A stretch of DNA of 64,000 nt, from positions 1-64,000 of the forward strand of contig JBKJTY010000032.1 in the NCBI GenBank assembly GCA_046590235.1, in the 5' to 3' direction. Position 1 is the stretch's first letter; each line of letters starts with the position of its first letter. The position numbers and the translations under genes are program-made. This document shows positions 7,746 to 15,968 of this stretch, piece by piece. This DNA is from 2-02-FULL-45-10 sp046590235 (GTDB lineage: Bacteria; Patescibacteriota; Patescibacteriia; Magasanikbacterales; GWA2-37-8). Under the pieces are notes generated by a model, which was not told the origin of the DNA, made no database searches, and worked only from the letters and a program-made list of their open reading frames with translations.

Positions 7746-8435
7746 TTATTTATGCTTCTTGGTTTCTTCGGTCTCTTTCTTCGCGAACTTATCTTTCTTA
7801 CCAAAGACTTCACCATTGTAAATCCAAACTTTAACACCAATTTTACCTTGCAAAGTGTGTGCTTCCGCGAGAGCGTAATCAACATCACTGCGCATGGTGA
7901 TCAAAGACATCTTACCTGCAGCGAGCATTTCGCGGCGAGCAATTTCAGCACCGTTCAAACGGCCGGACATCGCGATCTTCACACCCTTACCACCAGCTGC
8001 CATGACTTTTTCAATAGCTTGCTTCATGATGCGGCGGAATGGAAGACGTTTTTCAATGTCAGCTGCAGCATTCTGTGCAACGATAGCAGCAGATAATGCT
8101 GGTTGGTTGACAGGCTGGATGTTTAATTTAACTTTGACTTTAAATTGCAAAATCTTCTTTTCGATTTCCTTACGGATTACTTCGAGGCCTTCACCACCGC
8201 GACCGATCACCACGCCTGGCTTAGCTGCCAAGATAGTAACCACAACTTCTTTTGAAGTGCGTTCAATACTAATTGCATCAACGCCTGCTTCTTTTAGTTT
8301 CTTTTCCAAGAATTCGCGGATAGCAATTTCTTGCTGCAAATACTGAGCGTATAATTCTCGTTTAGCGAACCAGCGAGAATCCCAAGGAAAGATAAATGGG
8401 GTGCGGTGAATTTTCGGATGGACTTTGTGACCCAT
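7746..8435 (-). CDS. rpsC: Ribosomal protein uS3
   Basis: Small-subunit protein at the mRNA entry site, 229 aa. It begins MGHKVHPKIHR; the KH domain carries VVIGRGGEGLEVIRKEIEKK (about residues 75-94), followed by the S3 C-terminal domain with GVKIAMSGRLNGAEIARRE. A short Lys/Glu-rich tail ends the protein. Confidence 0.97.
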   Translation of the reverse strand: MGHKVHPKIHRTPFIFPWDSRWFAKRELYAQYLQQEIAIREFLEKKLKEAGVDAISIERTSKEVVVTILAAKPGVVIGRGGEGLEVIRKEIEKKILQFKVKVKLNIQPVNQPALSAAIVAQNAAADIEKRLPFRRIMKQAIEKVMAAGGKGVKIAMSGRLNGAEIARREMLAAGKMSLITMRSDVDYALAEAHTLQGKIGVKVWIYNGEVFGKKDKFAKKETEETKKHK

Positions 8436-8444
8436 AGGTAAAAA

Positions 8445-8831
8445 TTATTGTTTCTTAGACTTTGCTGGCGCCTTAGCAGTCTTCTCAGGTTTTGGGAAGC
8501 TAGCTAAAACCAAGCTGATGTGTGATGTGCGTTCTCGAACTGGAGTAGCACGGCCATGAGCTTTTGGCATGGAACGTTTAATCATTGGACCACCATCAAC
8601 AGTGACTGTTTTGATCACTAAATCTTCTGCTTTATAGGAGTGGTTGTGTTTTGCATTCGCAATTGCGGATGACAAAACTTTGGCCATGATTTTAGCAGTC
8701 TTTTTGTTGATAACTGCCAAGTTATCCATAGCACGAGCGACGCGCTTACCTCGAATCAAATCAGCGATCAAACGCATGCGGCGAGGAGAAGAGCGAACGT
8801 AGTTTAATTGTGCGGTTACTTCCGTGTTCAT
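8445..8831 (-). CDS. rplV: Ribosomal protein uL22
   Basis: Exit-tunnel protein, 128 aa. The signature RSSPRRMRLIADLIRGKRVARA is near residues 13-34, and the tunnel hairpin region (MIKRSMPKAHGRATPVRERTSH) is close to the C-terminus. A Lys/Ala tail follows. It lies between rpsS and rpsC. Confidence 0.96.
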   Translation of the reverse strand: MNTEVTAQLNYVRSSPRRMRLIADLIRGKRVARAMDNLAVINKKTAKIMAKVLSSAIANAKHNHSYKAEDLVIKTVTVDGGPMIKRSMPKAHGRATPVRERTSHISLVLASFPKPEKTAKAPAKSKKQ

Positions 8832-8841
8832 ACGCTATAGA

Positions 8842-9162
8842 TTATTTTTTAGCGGCTGGAGCAGCGGCAGCAGGTGCTGCAGCTTTTGCATCGTCCTTCT
8901 GCATCTTACCACCGTGACGAATGAATTTACGTGTTGGTGAAAATTCGCCTAAGCGATGACCAACCATATTTTCATCACATAAAACAGTGAGAAAATCCTT
9001 GCCGTTGTGTACCAAAAAGGTAACACCGACCATTTCTGGAGAAATGACGCAAGCGCGGGACCAGGTTTTAATAGAGCCACGTTTACCACTCTTTTTAAGC
9101 GCTTCAACTTTCTTGATAACGCGAGGGTCAATGTAGGCACCTTTTTTTTGACTTCGTGACAT
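8842..9162 (-). CDS. rpsS: Ribosomal protein uS19
   Basis: Protein of the 30S head, 106 aa. The core SRSQKKGAYIDPRV, KTWSRACVISPEMVG and GHRLGEFSPTRKF is standard. An Ala/Pro/Lys-rich tail of about 17 residues is added at the C-terminus. It lies between rplB and rplV. Confidence 0.96.
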   Translation of the reverse strand: MSRSQKKGAYIDPRVIKKVEALKKSGKRGSIKTWSRACVISPEMVGVTFLVHNGKDFLTVLCDENMVGHRLGEFSPTRKFIRHGGKMQKDDAKAAAPAAAAPAAKK

Positions 9163-9172
9163 AGGTTATATA

Positions 9173-10024
9173 TTAGGCAAGCGAGTTCTTGGAACGACGG
9201 GATTGAATAATGAACTTGTCGCTCCACTTTTTTGGCTTACGGGTTTTAACACCGCGAGCTGGTTTACCGTATACAGTTTGTGGACCACGTTTCTGACCGA
9301 TAGGACTATGGCCTTCACCACCACCGTGCGGGTGATCAACAGGGTTCATATTCTTACCTTTAACAGTTGGTTTGATACCACGGTGACGCATGCGACCTGC
9401 TTTACCCCAGCGGATCAAGCGGCGGTCTGGGTTAGAGAGCACACCGATTGTTGCCATACATTCTTTAATGATGGAACGAGTTTCGCCGGATGGTAAACGG
9501 ATTTGAGCGTATTCACCTTCTGTACCAATGAGCTGAGCTGAAAGACCAGCACCACGAGCCAACTGACCACCTTTACCAGGAGTCATTTCAACGTTGAAGA
9601 TGAAGAGACCAACTGGAATGTTTTTGAGTGGCATGCGGTTGCCGGATTTTGCTTCAATAGTACCTGCGGATGAGCGAACGACTTCGCCAACTTTCAACGC
9701 TTCTGGAGCCAAGATATAAGACTTGGTACTATCAGTGTATTGAATCAAAGCGATGCGAGCACCACGGTTTGGATCGTATTCAATTGCCAAAACAGTAGCG
9801 TCCATGTCGTATTTGTTCTGCTTGAAATCTACCAAGCGGTAGTATTTCTTTGCGCCACCACTCTTGTGGCGAACAGTGATAACACCTTGGTTATTGCGAC
9901 CAGAATGTGGTTGCAAAAACTCTACCAGACTTTTTTCTGGTTCCCATTTGGTAATATCTGCAAACGTGTCGGAGCTGGAGTTGCGGCGACCCGGTGATGT
10001 TGGTTTGTAAACTTTAATCGGCAT
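9173..10024 (-). CDS. rplB: Ribosomal protein uL2
   Basis: Large-subunit protein needed for subunit association and peptidyl transfer, 283 aa. MPIKVYKPTSPGRRNSS starts it; the conserved GVAMNPVDHPHGGGEG region appears as NMNPVDHPHGGGEGHS (about residues 225-240) and includes the functionally important histidine. It is of normal length. Confidence 0.97.
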   Translation of the reverse strand: MPIKVYKPTSPGRRNSSSDTFADITKWEPEKSLVEFLQPHSGRNNQGVITVRHKSGGAKKYYRLVDFKQNKYDMDATVLAIEYDPNRGARIALIQYTDSTKSYILAPEALKVGEVVRSSAGTIEAKSGNRMPLKNIPVGLFIFNVEMTPGKGGQLARGAGLSAQLIGTEGEYAQIRLPSGETRSIIKECMATIGVLSNPDRRLIRWGKAGRMRHRGIKPTVKGKNMNPVDHPHGGGEGHSPIGQKRGPQTVYGKPARGVKTRKPKKWSDKFIIQSRRSKNSLA

Positions 10025-10035
10025 ACTTTTGTAGA

Positions 10036-10470
10036 TTAGACACCTTCATGAATCGTAATCGTCTTACCTTTAGGAAGGGTGACAATAGCTTTTTTCATAT
10101 CAGCTTTTCGGCCCAAGTTTTTGCCAAAGCGGACGCGGTGACCTTCGACGTTAACAACGTTAACGGCAATCGGATCAACATTATATAATTCTTTGATCGC
10201 CACTTTAACTTGGTTCTTCTTCGCAGAAGCAGGAACGATAAAGGTATATTTGTTGTTTGTACTTTGTGCTAATGCTGCTTTTTCAGTAACAACCGGGCGG
10301 AGCAAAATAGTGTGAGCAGTCTTTGCAGTGGTAGCGGTAGTTGTAGCAACAACTTCAGTTTCAGCTTTTGGCGCTGCCTTTTTGGTAGCACGAGCTTTCT
10401 TTGGAGCTGCAGCTTTTACTTCGCTAGCTGGTTTAGCTGTCTTTTTTGAAATGCGGTCGATGATTCCCAT
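10036..10470 (-). CDS. rplW: Ribosomal protein uL23 with N-terminal extension
   Basis: Exit-site protein that docks trigger factor and SRP. The L23 domain spans about residues 50-144 (ILLRPVVTEKAALAQ, NKYTFIVPASAKKNQVK). The first 48 residues are an Ala/Lys/Thr-rich extension not found in E. coli L23, making the protein 144 aa. It lies between rplD and rplB. Confidence 0.95.
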   Translation of the reverse strand: MGIIDRISKKTAKPASEVKAAAPKKARATKKAAPKAETEVVATTTATTAKTAHTILLRPVVTEKAALAQSTNNKYTFIVPASAKKNQVKVAIKELYNVDPIAVNVVNVEGHRVRFGKNLGRKADMKKAIVTLPKGKTITIHEGV

Positions 10471-10479
10471 AATCGTTCA

Positions 10480-11109
10480 TTATTTAATAAGAACCTCTTC
10501 CAACTTCTTCAAACCTTCAACACTAGTGATAATAGCTTGCTTGGAAAGAAGTGATGCAACGTTTGCATCTTCTGCGCGCATTGTATCAACTTTTTTCAAG
10601 TTGCTAGTCATGCGGAGCACTTTCGCGTCCTTACCTGGGGTAAGAATCAAGAAACTGTGTTGCTTAGCTGGAAGCGCTTTTAACAACGCTACAAAATCTT
10701 TAGTTTTAGGTTCAGCAAATCCGAAATTTTCAAGAATCCACAAGGAACCATTTTGTGCTTTGTCGGACAATACCATCTTGGTAGCCAAACGGCGGGTTTT
10801 CTTGTTAATTTTTGTTTTATAGTTGCGTTCAGCTTTTGGACCAAAAGTCACGCCGCCGCCCTTCCAAATTGGAGAACGTGTGGAACCGTGACGTGCGCGG
10901 CCTGTACCTTTTTGTTGCCATGGTTTTTTACCACCACCGCGAACATCGCCGCGGCCTTTAGTATCAGCCCATGATTCACGAGCGTTGTTTGTCTGAGCGA
11001 CAAAAACTTCGTGGACAACTTCTGGTCTAACGGCAACATTAAAAATGTCATCGTTCAAAGCGACGTCGCCTTTTTCTTTACCAGCTAATGTGTAAACGGT
11101 AAGTTTCAT
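10480..11109 (-). CDS. rplD: Ribosomal protein uL4
   Basis: Exit-tunnel protein, and in E. coli the autogenous repressor of the S10 operon. The open frame reaches 11145, but the family start MKLTVYTLAGKEKG is at 11109, giving 209 aa. The loop signature KPWQQKGTGRARHGSTRSP is at about residues 62-80. An attenuator-like hairpin upstream of rplC (11942-11992) makes L4-type feedback a reasonable but untested idea. Confidence 0.96.
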   Translation of the reverse strand: MKLTVYTLAGKEKGDVALNDDIFNVAVRPEVVHEVFVAQTNNARESWADTKGRGDVRGGGKKPWQQKGTGRARHGSTRSPIWKGGGVTFGPKAERNYKTKINKKTRRLATKMVLSDKAQNGSLWILENFGFAEPKTKDFVALLKALPAKQHSFLILTPGKDAKVLRMTSNLKKVDTMRAEDANVASLLSKQAIITSVEGLKKLEEVLIK

Positions 11110-11125
11110 ATATGTATAGTGGTGA

Positions 11126-11809
11126 TTATGCAGCTGCTGGAGCATTTTCTGCAGGTTGTGCTGCTACAGGAGCTGACTTCTTTGCAATCTTTAATTCACC
11201 AACACCTTGGATGATGAGTAAACCATTTTTACCACCTGGAACTGCACCCTTAATGAGGAGTTCGTTAGTAGCTGGATCTACTGCAACAATTTCTAAATTT
11301 TTAACAGTAACGCGATCGCCACCCATACGGCCAGCCATACGCATACCTTTGAAAACGCGTTGCACACCACCGGCACCGATAGAACCTGGAGCACGGAGAT
11401 CGTGTTTGTGACCGTGAGTTGCAGGAGCACCACGGAAATGGTGACGCTTAACAACACCGGCAAAACCTTTACCTTTTGATGTACCGATAACTTCAACAAC
11501 ATCACCTGGGACAAATGTGTCTACAGTAATGAAGTCGCCGCGTTCGATACCATCAACTTTTTCCATACCGAATTCGCGCAAATCTTGCACGGCTTCGAGG
11601 CCTTTTACGTGACCAGCGTGAGGTTTACTCATGCGGAATTCACGCATTTCGCCAAAACCAACTTGGAGCGAAACTTGGTTATCTTTCGTTCCATCCTTTA
11701 CTTGCGTGACCTGGCAAGGTCCTGCGAGAACTTTGGTAACTGGAATTACGTCACCGTTCTGGCCGAAAACTTGAGTCATGCCTACTTTTTTTCCGAGAAT
11801 GAATTTCAT
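11126..11809 (-). CDS. rplC: Ribosomal protein uL3
   Basis: Early-assembly 23S-binding protein near the peptidyl-transferase centre, 227 aa from the start MKFILGKKVGMTQVF at 11809 (the frame is open further upstream to 11860). The conserved GFAGVVKRHHFRGAPATHGH is at about residues 117-136. It is the first gene after the 400-base leader. The ATG has no Shine-Dalgarno, and a hairpin (11830-11859) lies 20 bases upstream. A Pro/Ala-rich tail ends the protein. Confidence 0.96.
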   Translation of the reverse strand: MKFILGKKVGMTQVFGQNGDVIPVTKVLAGPCQVTQVKDGTKDNQVSLQVGFGEMREFRMSKPHAGHVKGLEAVQDLREFGMEKVDGIERGDFITVDTFVPGDVVEVIGTSKGKGFAGVVKRHHFRGAPATHGHKHDLRAPGSIGAGGVQRVFKGMRMAGRMGGDRVTVKNLEIVAVDPATNELLIKGAVPGGKNGLLIIQGVGELKIAKKSAPVAAQPAENAPAAA

Positions 11810-11829
11810 ACAAGTAATTAAATACATTG

Positions 11830-12210
11830 TTCCTACCCCGGGTTTTTCGTAAAGGAACACCTCAGCATCTTTGTAGAGATGTCCATCGGCGAATTACCGC
11901 GGTAGCTTTTCAATGTGAACAGACTCTTAATTCTACTTAACAAAAAACTAGAAGCGCTGACACTGAGAGAAACTCAGTCCTGACGCCTCTAGCCTTCCTC
12001 GACCGCCGAAGCTTAAGCGAAGGAGGTCCCATTGTAAGGGCACCTTGCTATAACTTGTTAGGTCACGTCAACAGAAACCTGCGACGCAGAATGGCTTTTT
12101 GTAGTAAAATGTTAAGTTAATTCTCCTGAAAATAAAGCTATCCGGTTTAAATGTTTTCTTGGCTAAGATTAGCCTAAGATCTTATTTACTGAAAAGCATT
12201 ATTTTTACGT
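11830..12210 (-). ncRNA. Structured 5' leader of the rplC-secY operon
   Basis: About 400 noncoding bases between a consensus promoter and rplC. Visible hairpins, in transcript order, are at 12161-12174, 12079-12089, 12025-12044, 12001-12028 (alternative pairing), 11948-11992 and 11830-11859. The fifth is followed by six Ts and looks like an intrinsic terminator. No convincing open reading frame is present. It does not match the tmRNA, RNase P or SRP RNA sequences I know. A cis-acting ribosomal-protein leader is the simplest reading. Confidence 0.6.
11942..11992 (-). terminator. Attenuator-like hairpin plus U-tract upstream of rplC
   Basis: Long stem from CTAGAGGCG (5' arm) to CGCTTCTAG (3' arm), with a few internal mismatches and a short loop, followed directly by TTTTTTG on the minus strand. 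It lies about 130 bases before rplC inside the leader, so transcription must read through it to reach the operon. Confidence 0.65.
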
Positions 12211-12216
12211 AGTTCG

Positions 12217-12245
12217 AGTATACCTCGTATCAACGTATTTGTCAA
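12217..12245 (-). promoter_or_regulatory. Consensus promoter between rpsJ and rplC
   Basis: Minus-strand TTGACA (12240-12245), 17-base spacer, TATACT (12217-12222). It lies just after the rpsJ stop codon (12268) and a small CTAGC/GCTAG hairpin, so rplC-secY has its own promoter and rpsJ is outside this transcription unit. Confidence 0.8.
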
Positions 12246-12267
12246 TACCTAGCCTAAAAGCTAGACA

Positions 12268-12615
12268 TTACATTTTGATTTCGATATCAACACCAGCTGG
12301 AAGGCTGAGACTCATCAATGCGTCAACACACTTTGGGTTAGCATTCATGATATCTACCAAACGCTTGTGGACGCGCATTTCGAACTGTTCACGAGCGTCT
12401 TTGTGGACGAAAGTAGAACGGTTAACAGTGAATTTCACCTTTTCGGTTGGGAGTGGTACTGGACCAACTACCTGTGCGTCGTGGCGTGTAGCTGTTTCAA
12501 CAATTGTCTTCGTTGCTTGGTCGATAATACGGTTATCGTAAGCGCGGATTTTGATGCGAATACGGCTGCCTGCTTCTTCTTTCTTGGTTTGGGTTGTTTT
12601 TGCTGCAGTAGACAT
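12268..12615 (-). CDS. rpsJ: Ribosomal protein uS10
   Basis: 30S head protein, also NusE in antitermination complexes. The 115 aa include a short charged extension before RIRIKIRAYDNRIIDQATKTI. The loop and C-terminal signature (HKRLVDIMNANPKCVDALMSLSLPAGVDIEIKM) are normal. It lies 67 bases after tuf and is separated from rplC by a promoter and leader, so it is probably co-transcribed with tuf by read-through. Confidence 0.96.
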   Translation of the reverse strand: MSTAAKTTQTKKEEAGSRIRIKIRAYDNRIIDQATKTIVETATRHDAQVVGPVPLPTEKVKFTVNRSTFVHKDAREQFEMRVHKRLVDIMNANPKCVDALMSLSLPAGVDIEIKM

Positions 12616-12651
12616 GTTATTTAATTAAAGAACATTAATGAACAAAACCAA

Positions 12652-12675
12652 GGGGGCCACTTTTCAGCGACCCCC
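12652..12675 (-). terminator. Hairpin after tuf
   Basis: Arms GGGGGTCGCT/GGCCCCC with a T-containing but interrupted 3' tract (TTGGTTTTG). It is probably a weak terminator that allows some read-through into rpsJ. Confidence 0.55.
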
Positions 12676-12682
12676 ATGATCC

Positions 12683-13873
12683 TTATTTTGTAATTTTAAC
12701 AACGACACCTGAACCAACTGTGCGTCCACCTTCGCGGATAGCAAAGTTCATCTTTTCTTCGATAGCAACTGGAACGATGAGTTTAACCTTGATAGACACG
12801 TTGTCACCAGGCATAACCATTTCAACACCAGCTGGGAGTTCGATTTCACCAGTTACATCAGTTGTGCGGATGTAGAACTGTGGTTTGTAACCCTTGAAGA
12901 AAGGTTTGTGGCGACCACCTTCGTCTTTTGTCAAAACGTAGATTTCACCATCAAATTCAGTGTGAGCTTTAGCAGTACCAGTCTTAGCTAAGACCATACC
13001 ACGTTCAACTTCTTCTTTCTTTGTACCACGGAGCAAGATACCTGCGTTATCACCAGCTTGACCTTCTTTCAACTGTTTGTTGAACATTTCAATACCAGTA
13101 ACGACAGTTTTCATGTTGTCTTCGCGGAGACCAACGATTTCGATTTCGTCGTTGATTTTGATCATACCACGTTCGATACGACCTGTTACCACAGTACCAC
13201 GGCCTTCAATAGAGAAGACATCTTCAACTGGCATGAGGAAAGGTTTATCAGTAGCGCGAACTGGTTCTGGGATGAATTCATCACAAGCTTTCATGAGATC
13301 CAAAATTGGCTTGGAAGCTGCTTCATCAGTTGGGTTAGCCAACGCTTTTGAAGAAGAACCGCGGATAACTGGCACTTTGTCGCCAGGGAAGCCGTATTTA
13401 GTCAACAAATCACGAACTTCAGCCTCAACGAGGTCAATGAGTTCAGGGTCAGAAACCATGTCAACTTTGTTCAAGTAGACAACGATTGTAGGCACACCAA
13501 CCTGTTTAGCAAGCAAGATGTGTTCGCGAGTCTGAGGCATAGGACCATCAGCTGCTGAAACAACGAGGATAGCACCGTCCATCTGAGCTGCACCAGTGAT
13601 CATGTTTTTAACATAGTCAGCGTGGCCAGGACAGTCAACGTGTGCGTAGTGTCGCTTATCTGTTTCGTATTCTACGTGAGCGGTAGAAATGGTAATACCA
13701 CGAGCTTTTGACTCAGGACTCTTGTCGAGACCATCAACGCCAATATCTTTAGCACTGCCTCCGCGGGAGGAGAGCACTTTCAAGATAGCTGCGGTGGTAG
13801 TGGTTTTGCCGTGGTCGACGTGACCAATGGTACCAATATTCACGTGTGGTTTGGACCGAATAAAATCAGCCAT
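12683..13873 (-). CDS. tuf: Elongation factor Tu
   Basis: GTPase that delivers aminoacyl-tRNA to the ribosome. The 396 aa contain G1 GHVDHGKT (about residues 18-25), G3 DCPGHADY, G4 NKVDM, and domains 2 and 3 with RGTVVTGRIERG and the C-terminal REGGRTVGSGVV. It has its own promoter and a leader of about 110 bases. Unlike the usual str operon, tuf is not next to fusA here but joined to rpsJ. Confidence 0.98.
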   Translation of the reverse strand: MADFIRSKPHVNIGTIGHVDHGKTTTTAAILKVLSSRGGSAKDIGVDGLDKSPESKARGITISTAHVEYETDKRHYAHVDCPGHADYVKNMITGAAQMDGAILVVSAADGPMPQTREHILLAKQVGVPTIVVYLNKVDMVSDPELIDLVEAEVRDLLTKYGFPGDKVPVIRGSSSKALANPTDEAASKPILDLMKACDEFIPEPVRATDKPFLMPVEDVFSIEGRGTVVTGRIERGMIKINDEIEIVGLREDNMKTVVTGIEMFNKQLKEGQAGDNAGILLRGTKKEEVERGMVLAKTGTAKAHTEFDGEIYVLTKDEGGRHKPFFKGYKPQFYIRTTDVTGEIELPAGVEMVMPGDNVSIKVKLIVPVAIEEKMNFAIREGGRTVGSGVVVKITK

Positions 13874-13989
13874 ACAAATATATATCGCGACACTGTCCCG
13901 AGTGGTCGGTCCAGATTTGTTTCCCAGTCGCTTTTTTTATGATTTTTGAAAAAAATAGTTGCTAAATCTCACTTAGAATTAGCGAGTCG

Positions 13990-14018
13990 ATTATAACAGA
14001 AAGCCTCTATCTTGGCAA
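13990..14018 (-). promoter_or_regulatory. Promoter of tuf
   Basis: Minus-strand TTGCCA (14013-14018), 17-base spacer, TATAAT (13990-13995). The leader contains an inverted repeat GCGACTG/CAGTGTCGC close to the start codon. Confidence 0.75.
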
Positions 14019-14059
14019 GAGCTTACCCATGTGGACAAGCTGTGGGTTGAATACGTTTT

Positions 14060-14485
14060 TTACTCAACTGGTTCTAAATAAAACTTTTCCTCTTCACCAT
14101 CGTTCGGTACGTCAGCCAAATTTTCTTCGTTTTCTTGGCGAACTACTGGCGTTTCTCTTACTTCTGGTAAAGGTTCTAAATGCGGTTCAGACTCAATGGT
14201 TGGCGCCTTCCCAGCATTTCCCACTTCCCCGACTTCTGTCGGAACCTGTGGCATCACTTCCACTTTTGGCTCTTTTTCCTGCGTATCGATCAGATCATCG
14301 AGCACATAGTCATGCAGACTGTCGTCGTCGGAATCTTTTGGATCGTCTTGAACACTAATCATATCCTCATACTGGTTGAGGTTCATCATCATGAAGACAT
14401 CATCACTTTCCATATCCATCACAAAAGCCTTGTCCCCTGTCGCACGCATTACGCTGAGCATTCGTTGCAATTGTTTCTCGCGCAT
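14060..14485 (-). CDS. Acidic orphan protein, 141 aa
   Basis: Soluble protein of unknown function. The first 45 residues are mixed and Met-rich (FMMMNLNQYEDM). The rest is strongly acidic and Pro/Glu-rich and is probably disordered. There is no membrane segment. The ATG lacks a properly spaced Shine-Dalgarno, like the housekeeping genes and unlike the three cassettes beside it. A promoter TTGACG-17-TAATTA lies at 14516-14544. I do not recognise the family. Confidence 0.6.
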   Translation of the reverse strand: MREKQLQRMLSVMRATGDKAFVMDMESDDVFMMMNLNQYEDMISVQDDPKDSDDDSLHDYVLDDLIDTQEKEPKVEVMPQVPTEVGEVGNAGKAPTIESEPHLEPLPEVRETPVVRQENEENLADVPNDGEEEKFYLEPVE

Positions 14486-14558
14486 ACCTCAAAAAATTAG
14501 TTTACAAGCCTCTTATAATTAACACATGTATTTCGTCCCGTCAATACAGAGACGAACA

Positions 14559-14584
14559 GCCGAACGCAATTAATCGCGTTCGGC
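14559..14584 (-). terminator. Hairpin at the end of the 14570-14887 cassette
   Basis: Arms GCCGAACGC/GCGTTCGGC overlap the stop codon. The following minus-strand bases are not clearly T-rich, so terminator activity is less certain than for the other cassettes. Confidence 0.5.
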
Positions 14585-14887
14585 ATTTTCCCCTTCTTGT
14601 AATAGTGTTGTTTCCTCCTTTTTTTCCTCTACCCAGAGTCCGCGCAATTTAAGCGCGATTAGAATAGTTTCCCACTCATGATACCAGGTCGCCTGATTAA
14701 ACCTCGTTTGTTCCTCTTCCGGTGGAAGAAGGACAAACATGAGTTTTATTTCAGCAGTCATTACGAGCCGATGACCGCTTTCCTCGTGCTTCATCGTGTA
14801 CGGATCTATGCGGTAGGCAAAGGTCCACCCTGCTTGCATAAGCTTTATCCGAAACTCTCTGAACTGATCATTGAGCCTACGCCGCAT
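14570..14887 (-). CDS. Orphan cassette protein, 105 aa
   Basis: Soluble protein of unknown function. The N-terminus is basic (RRRLNDQFREFRIKL), the middle mixed and the C-terminus acidic. AGGAGG lies 5 to 6 bases before the ATG. A promoter TTGACT-16-TAAAAT is at 14921-14948. It sits in a row of three cassettes between tuf and the str operon; no homology is recognised. Confidence 0.65.
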   Translation of the reverse strand: MRRRLNDQFREFRIKLMQAGWTFAYRIDPYTMKHEESGHRLVMTAEIKLMFVLLPPEEEQTRFNQATWYHEWETILIALKLRGLWVEEKKEETTLLQEGENAERD

Positions 14888-14920
14888 GACGTCCTCCTGG
14901 TGAGTGGTAAGCGTGGCATA

Positions 14921-14948
14921 ATTTTACTCTTTTATACTGCAAAGTCAA
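14921..14948 (-). promoter_or_regulatory. Promoter of the 14570-14887 cassette
   Basis: Minus-strand TTGACT (14943-14948), 16-base spacer, TAAAAT (14921-14926), about 35 bases upstream of the start. Confidence 0.55.
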
Positions 14949-14992
14949 TGTATAAAAGATAAAGCTGCAATCAAATTTTGTATAAAAAGAAA

Positions 14993-15027
14993 GCGACCCC
15001 GGTTCGTTGTAAGACGTACCGGGGTCG
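14993..15027 (-). terminator. Terminator of the 15060-15467 cassette
   Basis: Perfect arms CGACCCCGGT/ACCGGGGTCG around a 14-base loop, followed by a CTTTCTTTTT tract on the minus strand. Confidence 0.8.
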
Positions 15028-15059
15028 AATGTTCACTGACACTTCTTTAAGTGTGTTCG

Positions 15060-15467
15060 CTAATGCTTGGTTGGAGAAGTCGGGGTGAATCCACCAGGGA
15101 TCCGCCCATCCTCGATGCCGAGCTCTTCATCGCTCGGACTGCCGAGAGGTGTGATCTCAATAGTCACGTCATCGGTGAACTTGAAGTTGAATGACAGAGT
15201 CAGGTATGGTCCCATTACCTCTGCCTTATCGAGCACGGTAAATTCATCGATCTTCACCAGACTCTTATTGATCTCGAGGCGTTCGGTGGCCCCATTGCCG
15301 AAGATGAAGTCGATCACCACATCGTCGGGCTTTTCGTCCGGTTGCGGCGCTGGCCAGCCGGTGATGGAAATTTTGATCTGCCTCTTGTCCTCGCTGAAGA
15401 TGAAACCTTCGTTGCTACGAAACCATACAACGCGTCCGCCTTCAACACGAAAACGTGTTCCAATCAT
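15060..15467 (-). CDS. Orphan cassette protein, 135 aa
   Basis: Soluble protein of unknown function with alternating hydrophobic and polar residues, suggesting a mainly beta-sheet fold, and a Pro/Gly/Thr-rich tail. AGGAGA lies 6 bases upstream of the ATG. It has a consensus promoter (15560-15588) and a strong terminator, so it is a free-standing transcription unit. Confidence 0.65.
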   Translation of the reverse strand: MIGTRFRVEGGRVVWFRSNEGFIFSEDKRQIKISITGWPAPQPDEKPDDVVIDFIFGNGATERLEINKSLVKIDEFTVLDKAEVMGPYLTLSFNFKFTDDVTIEITPLGSPSDEELGIEDGRIPGGFTPTSPTKH

Positions 15468-15559
15468 ATTCTTCTCCTGTTTACAGTGAACCGAAAGCCC
15501 ACAATGTTGGGGACCATCCCCGAGTTGTAGAGCTATCAGCGGCTGTAAAGGAACAGTGG

Positions 15560-15588
15560 ATTATACACCTTTTTAGCGCTTTTGTCAA
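15560..15588 (-). promoter_or_regulatory. Consensus promoter of the 15060-15467 cassette
   Basis: Minus-strand TTGACA (15583-15588), 17-base spacer, TATAAT (15560-15565): both hexamers match the sigma-70 consensus exactly. Confidence 0.8.
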
Positions 15589-15610
15589 GATATACACCTA
15601 AAAATGAAGC

Positions 15611-15633
15611 GCCACGCAGGATGAGTGCGTGGC
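15611..15633 (-). terminator. Terminator of the 15634-15858 cassette
   Basis: Arms GCCACGCA/TGCGTGGC directly after the stop codon, followed by a CATTTTT tract on the minus strand. Confidence 0.75.
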
Positions 15634-15858
15634 TTAGTGCTTCACTGTGTGATGGGTGGACTTGCGGCGGGAACGTCTTACTCCTCGTTCATTTTTCGGT
15701 GAAGTAAACTTTTCCATCTCCTGGAAAAGTGCGAGCGTAGCCGCATGGCACGCAAGCTCTTCGTCACCGACTTCGAAAATCATGTCATCCAGGATTTTGG
15801 ATCCGATAGTTGCAGCGTGCCTAAACGCTTTTATTTTCCGAGCAGTACTCGTTTCCAT
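15634..15858 (-). CDS. Orphan cassette protein, 74 aa
   Basis: Small helical protein with a basic C-terminus (RRSRRKSTHHTVKH) and no recognised family. The frame is open upstream to 15900, but the real start is the ATG at 15858, preceded at 5 to 8 bases by AAAGGAGGA, one of the strongest Shine-Dalgarno sequences in the window. A promoter lies at 15891-15919 and a hairpin terminator follows. Confidence 0.65.
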   Translation of the reverse strand: METSTARKIKAFRHAATIGSKILDDMIFEVGDEELACHAATLALFQEMEKFTSPKNERGVRRSRRKSTHHTVKH

Positions 15859-15890
15859 AAGGATCCTCCTTTCACAGTGAACGTATCTGG

Positions 15891-15919
15891 AGCATACCAC
15901 GGGTTTTTAGAGACGTCAA
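15891..15919 (-). promoter_or_regulatory. Promoter of the 15634-15858 cassette
   Basis: Minus-strand TTGACG (15914-15919), 17-base spacer, TATGCT (15891-15896) with an extended -10 TG. Confidence 0.65.
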
Positions 15920-15920
15920 A

Positions 15921-15955
15921 AAATAAAAAACACTCCCGAGCGGGAGTGTTTTGTT
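15921..15955 (-). terminator. Terminator of the str operon after fusA
   Basis: Arms CACTCCCG/CGGGAGTG followed on the minus strand by TTTTTTATTTTTT, 14 bases past the fusA stop codon. Confidence 0.85.
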
Positions 15956-15968
15956 TGAACTGTAAAGA

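Noticed and set aside
11810..12267. Possible tmRNA, RNase P RNA, SRP RNA or group I intron in the gap between rpsJ and rplC
   Set aside because: I could not match the conserved core sequences of any of these on either strand; a promoter plus attenuator leader explains the region better.
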